Of a stretch of DNA of 56,750 nucleotides, positions 43,917 through 52,041 are shown piece after piece. Positions within the stretch are counted from its first letter, which is position 1, and every line of letters starts with the position of its first letter. Under the pieces are notes generated by a model. That model saw only the letters and a program-made list of their open reading frames with translations, was not told the DNA's origin and did no database searches. The stretch comes from CAZUVM01 sp964623885. GTDB taxonomy: Bacteria; Verrucomicrobiota; Verrucomicrobiia; Limisphaerales; UBA8199. The position numbers were made by a program, and so were the translations under genes. Location: positions 1-56,750 of the forward strand of contig CAZUVM010000035.1 in the NCBI GenBank assembly GCA_964623885.1, read 5' to 3'.

Positions 43917-44026
43917 CGCTCGTCTGGCGTCGCGGCGAGAGTGCGGGCGAACAGGTGTTTTTCGTCCTCGCTTAGACCGCGGACCCCGCGGATTTTTCGC
44001 AGCACGCGCGCGATTTTTTTTTCCAC
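43838..44026 (-). CDS. Small basic protein upstream of nucleotidyltransferase-like gene
   Basis: This 62-residue protein (GTG start) contains LSEDEKHLFARTLAATPDE, then RWQMHENFLRSHGLF, a helical charged protein with a basic tail (RSARKKYGFK). A GGAGG sequence lies about 13 bases before the start. Its 3' part overlaps the next gene by 79 bases, implying coupled expression. No named family was recognised; a partner or antitoxin role is only a suggestion from position. Confidence 0.6.
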   Translation of the reverse strand: MEKKIARVLRKIRGVRGLSEDEKHLFARTLAATPDERWQMHENFLRSHGLFTRSARKKYGFK

Positions 44027-44135
44027 ACTGGAACGTTAGCCTCCGGATCTGCTTGCGTCGAGCCCCAAAACCCTCCCGACCACCGTCGTGACATACAGTT
44101 GGCTTGCTTGCGCCGAAGCTCTAAATTGGCCCGCG

Positions 44136-45455
44136 ATGCCGCTTGGAGAAGGGAAACCGCCCGTGGAAGTAGCCAATGTGCCGGAGGAGGTCACCGGTCA
44201 GCCACGGCGGCTGCCGTTCGGACAGGTGCTGTGGCGCAAAACATTCGCAGCCCTCAAGCACCGGAATTTCCGTCTGTTTTTTGCCGGCCAGCTCATCTCG
44301 CTCATCGGCACTTGGATGCAGAACACCGCCCAGGGTTGGCTGGTGTACGAATTGACCGGTTCGCGAATGCTCTTAGGAGTCGTCGCCGCCGTCGGCTCCG
44401 CGCCCATGATGCTCTTCTCCATTTGGGGCGGTTCGGTCGCTGACCGCCATTCCAAGCGCCAAATTGTCCTCTGGACCCAGTCGGCAATGATGGTATGCGC
44501 TTTCGTCTTCGCCGCGCTCGTGGCGACCGGCCAAATCCGGACCTGGCAAATCCTCGTTCTGGCTGCCTGCGGCGGATTGGCGATGGCTTTCGACATGCCG
44601 GCTCGTCAGGCATTCATGGTCGAGATGACCAGCCGCGAAGATCTGATGAACGCCATCTCACTGAATAGCTCGATCGTCAACGGCGCTCGCGTGATTGGCC
44701 CATCGATTGCCGGGCTGATGATGGCCAAGGTGGGGATGGCCTGGTGTTTCTTCCTGAATGGGCTGAGCTTTCTCGCGGTAATCGGCGGGCTGTGGCTCAT
44801 GCGGTTGCCGCGATTCGTCCCGCCTGCCCGTCCCGAATCCGCGTGGGCGCATGCTTCCGAAGGCCTTATGTACGTTTGGAATCATCGCCGGTTACGTATC
44901 CTTCTGCTGCTTTTTGCTACCGTCGGTATTTTCGGCTGGTCCTATGCGGTCTTGATGCCCGCCTTTGCCCGCGATGTCCTCCATGTGGGCCAGGCACAGT
45001 ACGGCGCGCTCCTCAGTGCCAATGGTCTCGGCGCCTTGCTCGGCGCGCTGACCGTGGCGACCATCGGCAATCACGTCAGCCGCCGGTTCCTGGTGCTCGG
45101 CGGGCTGTGGGTCTTTTCCGCGATGCTGTTGTTGATCGCGGTTGTGCAAAACTATTACCTCGCTCTGGTTTTTCTGGCTATTGGCGGCTGGGGCATGCTG
45201 CTGTTCTTCTCGACCACCAACACGCTGCTGCAAACCAGTTCTTCCGACGAAATGCGCGGACGCGTCATGGGAATTTGGGCATTGGTGTTCGGTGGCATGA
45301 CACCCATCGGCGGTCTGGAAGCCGGCACGCTCTCGCATTTCCTGGGTGTCCGCTGGGCAGTTGCCGTTGGGGCCGTGGTGTGCGCTTTAGCTGCTTTGAT
45401 CGTCTGGCTTAACGTGCGTAATCGAGCAGTCGAGCCGCAGAGGGGCAGCGGTTAA
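44136..45455 (+). CDS. Major facilitator superfamily transporter (MFS_3 type)
   Basis: This ~439-residue membrane protein has about 12 helices. The N-terminal half shows FRLFFAGQLISLIGTWMQN and GGSVADRHSKRQ, the MFS loop 2-3 signature with basic residues. The pattern resembles the enterobactin-exporter-like MFS_3 family, usually drug or siderophore efflux. An upstream GTG at 44088 would add 16 residues; the ATG at 44136 is preferred. The substrate is unknown. The next gene is an ABC pair about 200 bases downstream, and no operon is proved. Confidence 0.88.
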   Translation: MPLGEGKPPVEVANVPEEVTGQPRRLPFGQVLWRKTFAALKHRNFRLFFAGQLISLIGTWMQNTAQGWLVYELTGSRMLLGVVAAVGSAPMMLFSIWGGSVADRHSKRQIVLWTQSAMMVCAFVFAALVATGQIRTWQILVLAACGGLAMAFDMPARQAFMVEMTSREDLMNAISLNSSIVNGARVIGPSIAGLMMAKVGMAWCFFLNGLSFLAVIGGLWLMRLPRFVPPARPESAWAHASEGLMYVWNHRRLRILLLLFATVGIFGWSYAVLMPAFARDVLHVGQAQYGALLSANGLGALLGALTVATIGNHVSRRFLVLGGLWVFSAMLLLIAVVQNYYLALVFLAIGGWGMLLFFSTTNTLLQTSSSDEMRGRVMGIWALVFGGMTPIGGLEAGTLSHFLGVRWAVAVGAVVCALAALIVWLNVRNRAVEPQRGSG

Positions 45456-45659
45456 CCCGCCGAGGTGCAAATAGCGCGGAGAAAAGCTAAGGCTGAAAGC
45501 ATTGCATGAATCCCGAGTTTATCGTTTCCGTCGGCCCGGCTGTTTGCTAGCCTGATGTCTGACTCGGTATCAACAAAATCGCGACCGTCAACACGCGCTA
45601 CGCATCACGTATCACAAACAGCACCTCCGGTTTTCCGCTGAATCCTTTCCGCGTACCTC

Positions 45660-46421
45660 ATGAACCCCGTCATCAAGCTTGAAGAAGTGCACAAGGTCTA
45701 CCATACGGGCGATGTGGAGGTGCACGCCGTGCGAGGGGTATCCGCAGAAATTCATCCGGGCGAGTTTGTCGCAATCATGGGCGCCAGCGGCTCAGGCAAA
45801 TCGACGCTCATGAACATTATCGGTTGCCTGGACCGCGCCACGCGCGGCCGTTACCTGCTTGATGGCACAGATGTGTCTGAGTTGGGCCGCGACGAGTTGG
45901 CTGATATCCGGAACAGCAAGATTGGTTTCATTTTTCAGGGATTTAATCTCCTTTCGCGCACTTCCGCTCGGGAGAACGTCGAGTTGCCGATGCTCTATTG
46001 GCACCAGCACTTGCCTGGCCGCCACCAGCGCGAACGAGCCATGAAGGCGCTCGAAATGGTCGGCCTCGCCGAACGTGCCGAGCATCATCCCAATCAACTT
46101 TCCGGCGGCCAACAACAGCGCGTCGCCATCGCCCGGGCCCTTGTGAACCGGCCAGCTCTCCTGCTGGCTGACGAGCCCACCGGCAATCTCGACAGCCAGA
46201 CCAGCATCGAAATAATGGGTGTGTTTCAGAATCTTAACGACCAGGGCATCACGATCGTTATGGTTACTCACGAACTGGATATCGCCCGCTATACAAAACG
46301 CAATCTGATCATGCGGGATGGCCGGATTGTCAGCGACGTTGCCGTTGCCGATCGCTTGATCGCCGAAGCCGAGCTGCACCGGTTGCGTGATGCCCAACAA
46401 GCAGTCAAATTGACCGTATGA
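45660..46421 (+). CDS. ABC transporter ATP-binding protein (MacB/LolD type)
   Basis: This 253-residue ATPase has Walker A (GASGSGKST), Q-loop (FQGFNLL), signature (LSGGQQQRVAIARAL), Walker B (LLADEPTGNLD) and H-loop (VMVTHELD). It is of the type that pairs with FtsX/MacB-like permeases. The stop overlaps the permease start (ATGA at 46418-46421). The complex would export or extract a compound from the membrane; no periplasmic adaptor gene (MacA) is adjacent, so the partner proteins are unknown. Confidence 0.93.
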   Translation: MNPVIKLEEVHKVYHTGDVEVHAVRGVSAEIHPGEFVAIMGASGSGKSTLMNIIGCLDRATRGRYLLDGTDVSELGRDELADIRNSKIGFIFQGFNLLSRTSARENVELPMLYWHQHLPGRHQRERAMKALEMVGLAERAEHHPNQLSGGQQQRVAIARALVNRPALLLADEPTGNLDSQTSIEIMGVFQNLNDQGITIVMVTHELDIARYTKRNLIMRDGRIVSDVAVADRLIAEAELHRLRDAQQAVKLTV

Positions 46422-47638
46422 AGCGCGTTTTCGCCACTCTGAAAATCGCCGCGCGCGCCCTGCGCCGCAATCTCTTGCGCACTATTCTGACGATGCTCGG
46501 CATCATCATCGGCGTCGGTGCCGTCATCGGCGCTGTCAGCCTCACTAATGGAGCCAAGGCCCAAATCGAGGAACAGATCGCAAGCATGGGCCAGAACGTC
46601 ATCCTCGTCTTCTCCGGAAGCTTTACCCGTGGTGGTGTCCATAGCGGCTGGGGCGGCGCCGGCACCCTCACCATGGACGATGCCGAGGCGATCCAACGCG
46701 AGATCCCTGGTGTAGTGGCCGTAAGCCCTGAGGTCCGCAGTGGTGCCCAGGTTGCTGCCGGCAACGAGAACTGGTCTACGCAAATCCTCGGTGAAGCGCC
46801 CGAATACTTCGATATTCGCCAGTGGCCAATTACCGAAGGTGGGCCCTTCACCGGGCAGGACGTCCGCAGCGCGAATAAAGTGGCAGTGATCGGTAAAACA
46901 ATTGCCGACCAGCTTTTTCCGGGTGAAGACCCCATCGGCCAGATCGTTCGCATCCGCAGTGTGCCATTCCAGGTGGTCGGTCTGTTGCGCCCCAAAGGCC
47001 TATCGGTCCAGGGCAGCGACCAGGACGACCTCATTATCATCCCGTACACGAGCGCCATGAAACGTGTTCAGCGCGTCACCACTTTGCGTACCATACTTGC
47101 TCAAGCTGCCAAACCCAGCCTGCTCGCCCCCGTTCAGCAGCAAATCATTGAGTTGCTCCGGCAGCGGCACCGCATTACCCCAGGCAAGGACGATGATTTC
47201 ACCGTTCGCAACCAGCAAGAGTTTACTGATATGGCCACCGCCCAATCCAAAACCATGACCGTTCTGCTCGGCGGGGTGGCCATGGTTTCGCTCATCGTGG
47301 GCGGCATTGGCATTATGAACATCATGCTCGTAAGCGTGACTGAACGCACGCGTGAGATTGGCATAAGAATGGCCATCGGAGCCCGTGGTCGTGACATCCT
47401 ACTCCAATTCCTTACCGAAGCGGTGACCTTAAGCGTCACGGGCGGCTTGCTGGGCATCGCCACGGGCATCACAACATCCAAAATCCTCTCCGCGCGCATG
47501 CACTGGCCGACCTCCATCCCGCCCGAATGGGTCGTCTACGCTTTCTGTTTTAGCGCTGCGGTTGGTATTTTCTTCGGATTCTATCCTGCCCGAAAAGCCT
47601 CCCGCCTCGATCCCATTGACGCGCTGCGATACGAGTAA
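46418..47638 (+). CDS. MacB/FtsX-like ABC transporter permease
   Basis: This 406-residue protein has an N-terminal helix (LRTILTMLGIIIGVGAVIGA), a large extracytoplasmic MacB-like domain (about 50-275) and three helices at the C-terminus. These include VGGIGIMNIMLVSVTERTRE, typical of FtsX domains, and a finish of YPARKASRLDPIDALRYE. It pairs with the ATP-binding protein just upstream. It ends 9 bases before a convergent pseudopilin gene, leaving no room for a separate terminator. Confidence 0.93.
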   Translation: MKRVFATLKIAARALRRNLLRTILTMLGIIIGVGAVIGAVSLTNGAKAQIEEQIASMGQNVILVFSGSFTRGGVHSGWGGAGTLTMDDAEAIQREIPGVVAVSPEVRSGAQVAAGNENWSTQILGEAPEYFDIRQWPITEGGPFTGQDVRSANKVAVIGKTIADQLFPGEDPIGQIVRIRSVPFQVVGLLRPKGLSVQGSDQDDLIIIPYTSAMKRVQRVTTLRTILAQAAKPSLLAPVQQQIIELLRQRHRITPGKDDDFTVRNQQEFTDMATAQSKTMTVLLGGVAMVSLIVGGIGIMNIMLVSVTERTREIGIRMAIGARGRDILLQFLTEAVTLSVTGGLLGIATGITTSKILSARMHWPTSIPPEWVVYAFCFSAAVGIFFGFYPARKASRLDPIDALRYE

Positions 47639-47647
47639 CCGCCGCGA

Positions 47648-48469
47648 TTATCTGAAGTTATTGGCCGCCAGCGATGGCAACCGGGCCAGCATGGCCGCGT
47701 CGAAATCCGTTGGATCCTGATAAAAAAGGGCGATTCGGCTTTGCGGGGCCCAAGTCGTGAAGAAATACATCTTCTGGAATTTGTACCACTGCACCGAGCC
47801 ATCGGCAAAAAGCTCATTGCCGCCTTCGGGCACCATCGCGGATCCGCCTCTATGTTGCGGCATGTTAGCATAGACACCCTCTCGTCCGGGCTCCTGGCCG
47901 CCCCAGGTTCCGTTTATCTTCATGATCGAATCCGCAGCCAGCGCGTAGTACGGCTTGGAAGAAGATAACTTGACCGGGCTGTAAGCCTTCATATCTCCTG
48001 CCGAATTGATCCAATTAGTAATGCCGCCGAAATACTGATATCCAATCACCCACTGCGGAAACGACGGTTCGTAAAAAGGAAGTCCGGGCCGATTGGGACA
48101 CGTCCATACGTTATTCGTGATATTAATTTTTAAACCTACGATCGTGGCGGCATCCGCGGCCGGTGGATTTAGACAGTTCTGGACGAAAGCAACATCCCCC
48201 GGTATTTGCCGGGCCTGCAGGACGAAGTCCAGGTAGTCACCGGCATACATTGTCACTCCGATGCCCACCTGACGCAGGTTGCTGCGGCAACGCGCGCGCG
48301 CGCCTTTTTCCTTCGCTCGCGCCAGCGCGGGCAGCAGCATCGCGGCCAGAATCGCTATGATTGCTATGACGACCAGCAACTCAATGAGGGTGAAGCCACT
48401 CTTCTTTCTGGGCGAAGTTGGGAAAGCGTTCGTAGGCACTAGAGGTTGACCCAAACCCTTAGTCATCAT
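47648..48469 (-). CDS. Type II secretion pseudopilin-like protein
   Basis: This 273-residue protein has SGFTLIELLVVIAIIAIL with Gly before the cleavage site, then LLPALARAKEKGARARC. The leader before cleavage is ~25 residues, longer than in the other copies; a second ATG gives almost the same start. The C-terminal signature is stretched: His and DG are separated by 16 residues (HRGGSAMVPEGGNELFADG). It lies next to another gene of the same class on the same strand. Its role is not known. Confidence 0.84.
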   Translation of the reverse strand: MMTKGLGQPLVPTNAFPTSPRKKSGFTLIELLVVIAIIAILAAMLLPALARAKEKGARARCRSNLRQVGIGVTMYAGDYLDFVLQARQIPGDVAFVQNCLNPPAADAATIVGLKINITNNVWTCPNRPGLPFYEPSFPQWVIGYQYFGGITNWINSAGDMKAYSPVKLSSSKPYYALAADSIMKINGTWGGQEPGREGVYANMPQHRGGSAMVPEGGNELFADGSVQWYKFQKMYFFTTWAPQSRIALFYQDPTDFDAAMLARLPSLAANNFR

Positions 48470-48571
48470 TAGGCTACTTTAAACCTGCTGTCCTCCAAAT
48501 AGCAAGGGTGCGTTGCCCAGCACAGTCTCGAACGTTTGTTCAGGAACGGCTTCCTGTCAGCCCCGGCCGGG

Positions 48572-49405
48572 TTAGTTCTTCATTACCGTCGTCCGTTCGG
48601 CAACCCATTGGATGTCGCGCGTGTCTGACCCGACCTGGACGGGAAACCCCATTGTATTCTGCATTACGGGCCTGCGGGTGGTTGGACTCACCCACTTTCT
48701 GATTTCCGAATGGCCGTCGGCAAAAGCAAATCCACAAGCCCCATTATGATACGATGCCGGCAGGTCGCTCCACACGGACCGCTCACTCGGATCGGCCGCG
48801 TTGCAGAAAATGTACCAGCCGTCGTTAATACTGTCCGGGTGTTCATCCAAAAAAACGTACACCTTGGTGGCATTTTGAAAATCCGCCAATTTCAGGAACT
48901 GCTGCCAGGACGAATTGATTGGCGTGCCCTGCTGGTTCTGTGGTCCGACGAAAGTATTCATCGAGACGCTTCTAGTTCTTGGGCCCAAAGGGCAGGGAAC
49001 GATGTCCGCCGGACATTTAAAAATGCCCAGGCTTCTCGCAGTGTAGGGGCCAAGCTTGGCGTTCTTGATTAATGCGACATTCGTGTTGTCTGGATTGCTG
49101 TCCCAAGTCAAAACATTGCCTTCCCAGTTTTCCAGATCGGTCGCGAATGTCGGTTTGTTATACACCAGCCGGTCATTATTGTCGGTGGCATACAAATGCC
49201 AGGCCAGTGCCAATTGATGGGTATTGTTGAGGCACATAATCCCTTGGGCCTTTTGCTTTGCCCGATTCAGCGCCGGCAAAAGCATCGCTGCGAGTATTGC
49301 AATGATGGCAATTACTACCAACAGCTCGATTAAGGTGAAGCCGCGCCTTGGCAAATCGCCGAACGGTAACTCCCGTGCCTCAAATGAAAAGCGTCGGTGC
49401 GACAT
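48572..49405 (-). CDS. Type II secretion pseudopilin-like protein with intact H-X9-DG
   Basis: This 277-residue protein has RRGFTLIELLVVIAIIAIL, then LLPALNRAKQKAQGIMCLNN. It is the only one of the four copies with a perfect H-X9-DG motif (HNGACGFAFADGH). A 22-residue leader precedes the cleavage site. It starts 171 bases from the cold-shock gene stop. As with the other copies, the globular part has no recognised catalytic residues. Confidence 0.87.
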   Translation of the reverse strand: MSHRRFSFEARELPFGDLPRRGFTLIELLVVIAIIAILAAMLLPALNRAKQKAQGIMCLNNTHQLALAWHLYATDNNDRLVYNKPTFATDLENWEGNVLTWDSNPDNTNVALIKNAKLGPYTARSLGIFKCPADIVPCPLGPRTRSVSMNTFVGPQNQQGTPINSSWQQFLKLADFQNATKVYVFLDEHPDSINDGWYIFCNAADPSERSVWSDLPASYHNGACGFAFADGHSEIRKWVSPTTRRPVMQNTMGFPVQVGSDTRDIQWVAERTTVMKN

Positions 49406-49576
49406 GTGGTTCTACTCACCCCTTAACTCCTTTACCTTACTCGCGCAAGTGTGCGTATGTTCGCACAGGCAGCCCGTGACAAAACTATCTCGAATGAAAA
49501 AGCGCAGGTTGGCCGCTTTCCCTGCCGCGCCTCAAAACTCACGCGGCTCGAACGGGCAATAAACCGCTCGGCCCGA

Positions 49577-49789
49577 CTACAAAGGCCGTGTGGCTTTCTG
49601 GACGTGCTCGGCTTTAGGACCTTTTTCGCCGAGGACGATTTCAAAAATAACTTCTTCGCCCTCGTGCAAGGTCTTGAACCCATCGCCGACTATTGAGGTG
49701 TGGTGGACAAAGACATCTTGCCCGGTTTCCTGGGCGATGAATCCCAGGCCCTTTTTATTGTCCCACCATTTGACTTTGCCTTTCGCCAT
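49577..49789 (-). CDS. Cold-shock domain protein
   Basis: This 70-residue single-domain protein matches bacterial CspA relatives: GKVKWWDNKKGLGFIAQ (RNP1, with Leu replacing the usual aromatic in KG-F/Y-GF) and DVFVHHTSI (RNP2). It binds single-stranded RNA/DNA and prevents secondary structure. GGAGAGAC precedes the ATG at good spacing. A promoter-like pair about 120 bases upstream implies a leader of ~110 nt, in keeping with cold-shock mRNAs. Confidence 0.95.
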   Translation of the reverse strand: MAKGKVKWWDNKKGLGFIAQETGQDVFVHHTSIVGDGFKTLHEGEEVIFEIVLGEKGPKAEHVQKATRPL

Positions 49790-49906
49790 AATCCGTCTCT
49801 CCAGAACCCCGGCAACGCCACCGCACCGGAACCATGTCTCGAATCCGGGGGTTGGCGCCCGGTCGAAATCCGTACTGCAACTGCGGCGTGCTTCGGATTT
49901 TGCGCG

Positions 49907-49935
49907 ACATTAAGCATTTTTCATCTTTAGGTCAA
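49907..49935 (-). promoter_or_regulatory. Possible sigma-70-type promoter of the cold-shock gene
   Basis: On the minus strand TTGACC (49935-49930) is separated by 17 bases from TAATGT (49912-49907). The -35 matches well and the -10 poorly (3 of 6). Transcription would start near 49900. Confidence 0.4.
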
Positions 49936-49997
49936 GCCTTTATTTTCGTCATCAGTAAAATCTCTCCAAGTCGGGAACCTCCCCCAAACCCTGGCAT

Positions 49998-50372
49998 TCA
50001 CTCGATCTGGAGGGCTTGATCAAGTAACTGGGGTAGGTGATTCAGAATAGCTGTATCACCTACTAAAAGGGTGACACCCGCCGCTTCGGCCTCTGCTTTT
50101 AGTTTATCCAATCGTTCACCCGCCAAAGCAATGATGGGAAGGTGCTGAGTTAGAGAGTGTTGGCGCAATGCCCTTAGTGCGCCCAAAACCGGGGTTGGTG
50201 ATGGTTCCAAATCCGCCAGGACCAATAGTGGTTTGGCTTGCTCAGCCGCTGCAACCAACTCCTCGACCTTTGTCACCACCTGGACCCGGTACTTTAGATC
50301 TTGAAGCCGATTGACAAGCTGACTGCCGGGCAATAGTCTCTCGTATAGAACTAGCGCGAGCGGCTGAGTCAT
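49998..50372 (-). CDS. Pseudo-receiver (CheY-like) single-domain protein
   Basis: This 124-residue protein has the alternating strand/helix layout of a receiver domain. The acidic pair after strand 1 is lost (VLYERL), strand 3 ends VLADLEPSP with one Asp at the phospho site, and the Thr (IIALAGE) and Lys (LLVGDTA) positions are not conserved. It is therefore probably a degenerate receiver or a protein-binding domain, not a normal phosphorelay protein. It is read away from nusA across a 233-bp divergent region. The family is recognised by fold pattern only. Confidence 0.65.
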   Translation of the reverse strand: MTQPLALVLYERLLPGSQLVNRLQDLKYRVQVVTKVEELVAAAEQAKPLLVLADLEPSPTPVLGALRALRQHSLTQHLPIIALAGERLDKLKAEAEAAGVTLLVGDTAILNHLPQLLDQALQIE

Positions 50373-50465
50373 GCGTTGAGCTTGGAGCAGCCGGGGTTGA
50401 ATTGCAAAAAATTTCCCGCGCTATGGCTGCTCCTCGCATTCCTGCGAATGCGCAGGTTTTGGAGC

Positions 50466-50493
50466 TTGACTGTTTTTGATAAAACCTTAGATT
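50466..50493 (+). promoter_or_regulatory. Candidate promoter of the nusA-infB operon
   Basis: TTGACT (50466-50471) and TAGATT (50488-50493) are 16 bases apart. Transcription would start near 50500, giving a leader of about 105 nt that contains the hairpins listed next. Confidence 0.5.
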
Positions 50494-50535
50494 AGGTCTT
50501 AGAACGGTATTAATTGCTGGTTCGGCCAGCGCGCC

Positions 50536-50568
50536 AAAGTCGGAAGAGTTCAATCTGCCGACTTTTTT
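50536..50568 (+). terminator. Terminator-like hairpin in the nusA leader (possible attenuator)
   Basis: AAAGTCGG (50536-50543) pairs perfectly with CCGACTTT (50558-50565), and the T-run continues to 50568. It lies 37 bases before the nusA ATG. Flanking hairpins are GCTGG...CCAGC (50516-50530) and TTCCC...GGGAA (50570-50584). The upstream gene is on the other strand, so the hairpin does not terminate a known plus-strand gene. Confidence 0.6.
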
Positions 50569-50605
50569 GTTCCCTATAAGGGAATGCTGTTCGTGAAGAA
50601 GACGT

Positions 50606-51886
50606 ATGAACGCCGACTTTTTAGCTGTATTGGAGTTTTGGGAACGAGAGAAAGGCATCAACCGTGATGTCCTTGTTGGCGCTGTACAGGAAGCCCTGCT
50701 CTCTGCTGCTAAGAAGGCGGTCGGTCCTGCTCGTGAATTGCGGGTGGCTATTGACCAGAAATCGGGAGATATCCGCGCTTTTGCCAAACTAGTAGTGTCA
50801 GAGAAGGTTATCTCCAAGCACGACCAGATCTCGGTCTTTGACGCCCGGCGAATCAAATCGGACGCCCAGGTCGGCGAGGAAGTCGAGGTTGAAGTTACTC
50901 CCGTAGGTTTCGGCCGCATCGCCGCTCAGTACGCCAAGCAGGCCCTGATGATGCACATCCGCAGAGCCGAAAAGGCCCTCATCTTTACCGAATTCAAGGA
51001 TCGCGTTGGCGATATCATCAGCGGCACGGTTCGTCGCTTCGACCGCTCGGATGTCCTCGTGGACCTGGGCAAATATGAGGCGTTGCTGCCCAATCGCGAA
51101 CGCGTGCCCACGGAAGAGTACCAGGTTGGCGAACGTATTCGTTGTTACGTTAAAGCTGTCGAGCAAGGCCCTCATGGTCCGGAGATTATATTGTCCAGAT
51201 CCGATCCCCGTTTCGTGCTCAAGCTCTTCCAGCTCGAGGTTTCTGAAATCAATGATGGAACGATCGAAATAAAAGGGATTGCCCGCGAGCCTGGTTTTCG
51301 CACGAAATTGGCGGTTTGGACGAGGGACGATAAAGTCGACCCCGTAGGCGCTTGCGTCGGGCTTCGTGGCCAGCGCGTAAAGAACATTGTACGCGAACTC
51401 AATAACGAAAAGGTCGACATTATCCGATGGGATCCGAACATTCGGAATTTCATCACGAATGCCCTCGCCCCCGCCAAGCTCAAGGCCTTCGAAATCGATG
51501 AGGCCAATAAGCGCGTAAAAATCACCGTGAGCGAAGACCAACTTTCGCTGGCCATCGGCAAGCGCGGCCAAAATGCTCGCCTCAGTTCGAAGCTCACCGG
51601 CTGGCAAGTCGACATCGAAGCTGAAGTGGTTGTGACCAAAGGCTTTGAAGAGAAGGTTGCCGAAGCTGTTGATCTCCTCGCGGCTATCCCCGGAATCTCC
51701 CGTGAGCAAGCGGATGTCCTGGTTCATCACGGTTTAGCCCGTCTGGAGGACCTGCTGCAAGTGGATGTAAGTGATTTGGCGGATATTCCCGGCATTGGCG
51801 AGCAGGCATCCGCAATTATGGATGCCGCCCGTGCTGAGGCCGGTCGCCGAACGCTCAAAGTGGGCGAGGCGCCGGTATCGGGTTAA
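50606..51886 (+). CDS. nusA: Transcription termination/antitermination factor NusA
   Basis: This 426-residue RNA-polymerase-binding factor controls pausing, termination and antitermination. It has the N-terminal polymerase-binding domain (about 1-125), S1 domain (about 130-200, ISGTVRRFDRSDVLVDLG) and two KH domains (about 205-350; VGLRGQRVKNIVREL, LAIGKRGQNARLSSKL). A C-terminal helix-hairpin-helix region follows (about 360-415, AAIPGISREQADVLV and LADIPGIGEQA). rimP, usually just upstream, is absent. The leader carries a terminator-like hairpin, which fits self-control by NusA as known in E. coli (inference). Confidence 0.97.
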   Translation: MNADFLAVLEFWEREKGINRDVLVGAVQEALLSAAKKAVGPARELRVAIDQKSGDIRAFAKLVVSEKVISKHDQISVFDARRIKSDAQVGEEVEVEVTPVGFGRIAAQYAKQALMMHIRRAEKALIFTEFKDRVGDIISGTVRRFDRSDVLVDLGKYEALLPNRERVPTEEYQVGERIRCYVKAVEQGPHGPEIILSRSDPRFVLKLFQLEVSEINDGTIEIKGIAREPGFRTKLAVWTRDDKVDPVGACVGLRGQRVKNIVRELNNEKVDIIRWDPNIRNFITNALAPAKLKAFEIDEANKRVKITVSEDQLSLAIGKRGQNARLSSKLTGWQVDIEAEVVVTKGFEEKVAEAVDLLAAIPGISREQADVLVHHGLARLEDLLQVDVSDLADIPGIGEQASAIMDAARAEAGRRTLKVGEAPVSG

Positions 51887-52041
51887 TGGGGCAGCTTGAG
51901 AAATTGCGAAGTGGCCGTTGTGGTTGTCACCTTATTGTCGCGCTAAGTTTTTATGCGGCTGGCGTCAGAGGTTTTTGCAGGTTAAATTCGAGCCAATGAA
52001 GGCTGCACGGCAAGTAAGGCCCGAGAAGATAGTAGAGATTT

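Noticed and set aside
49432..49683. 83-codon minus-strand frame overlapping the cold-shock gene
   Set aside because: It overlaps most of a clear cold-shock domain gene in another frame and has no recognisable feature.
50536..50568. Hairpin as terminator of an upstream plus-strand gene
   Set aside because: No plus-strand gene ends upstream; the nearest one is on the minus strand and is read away from it. The hairpin was kept as a possible leader attenuator.
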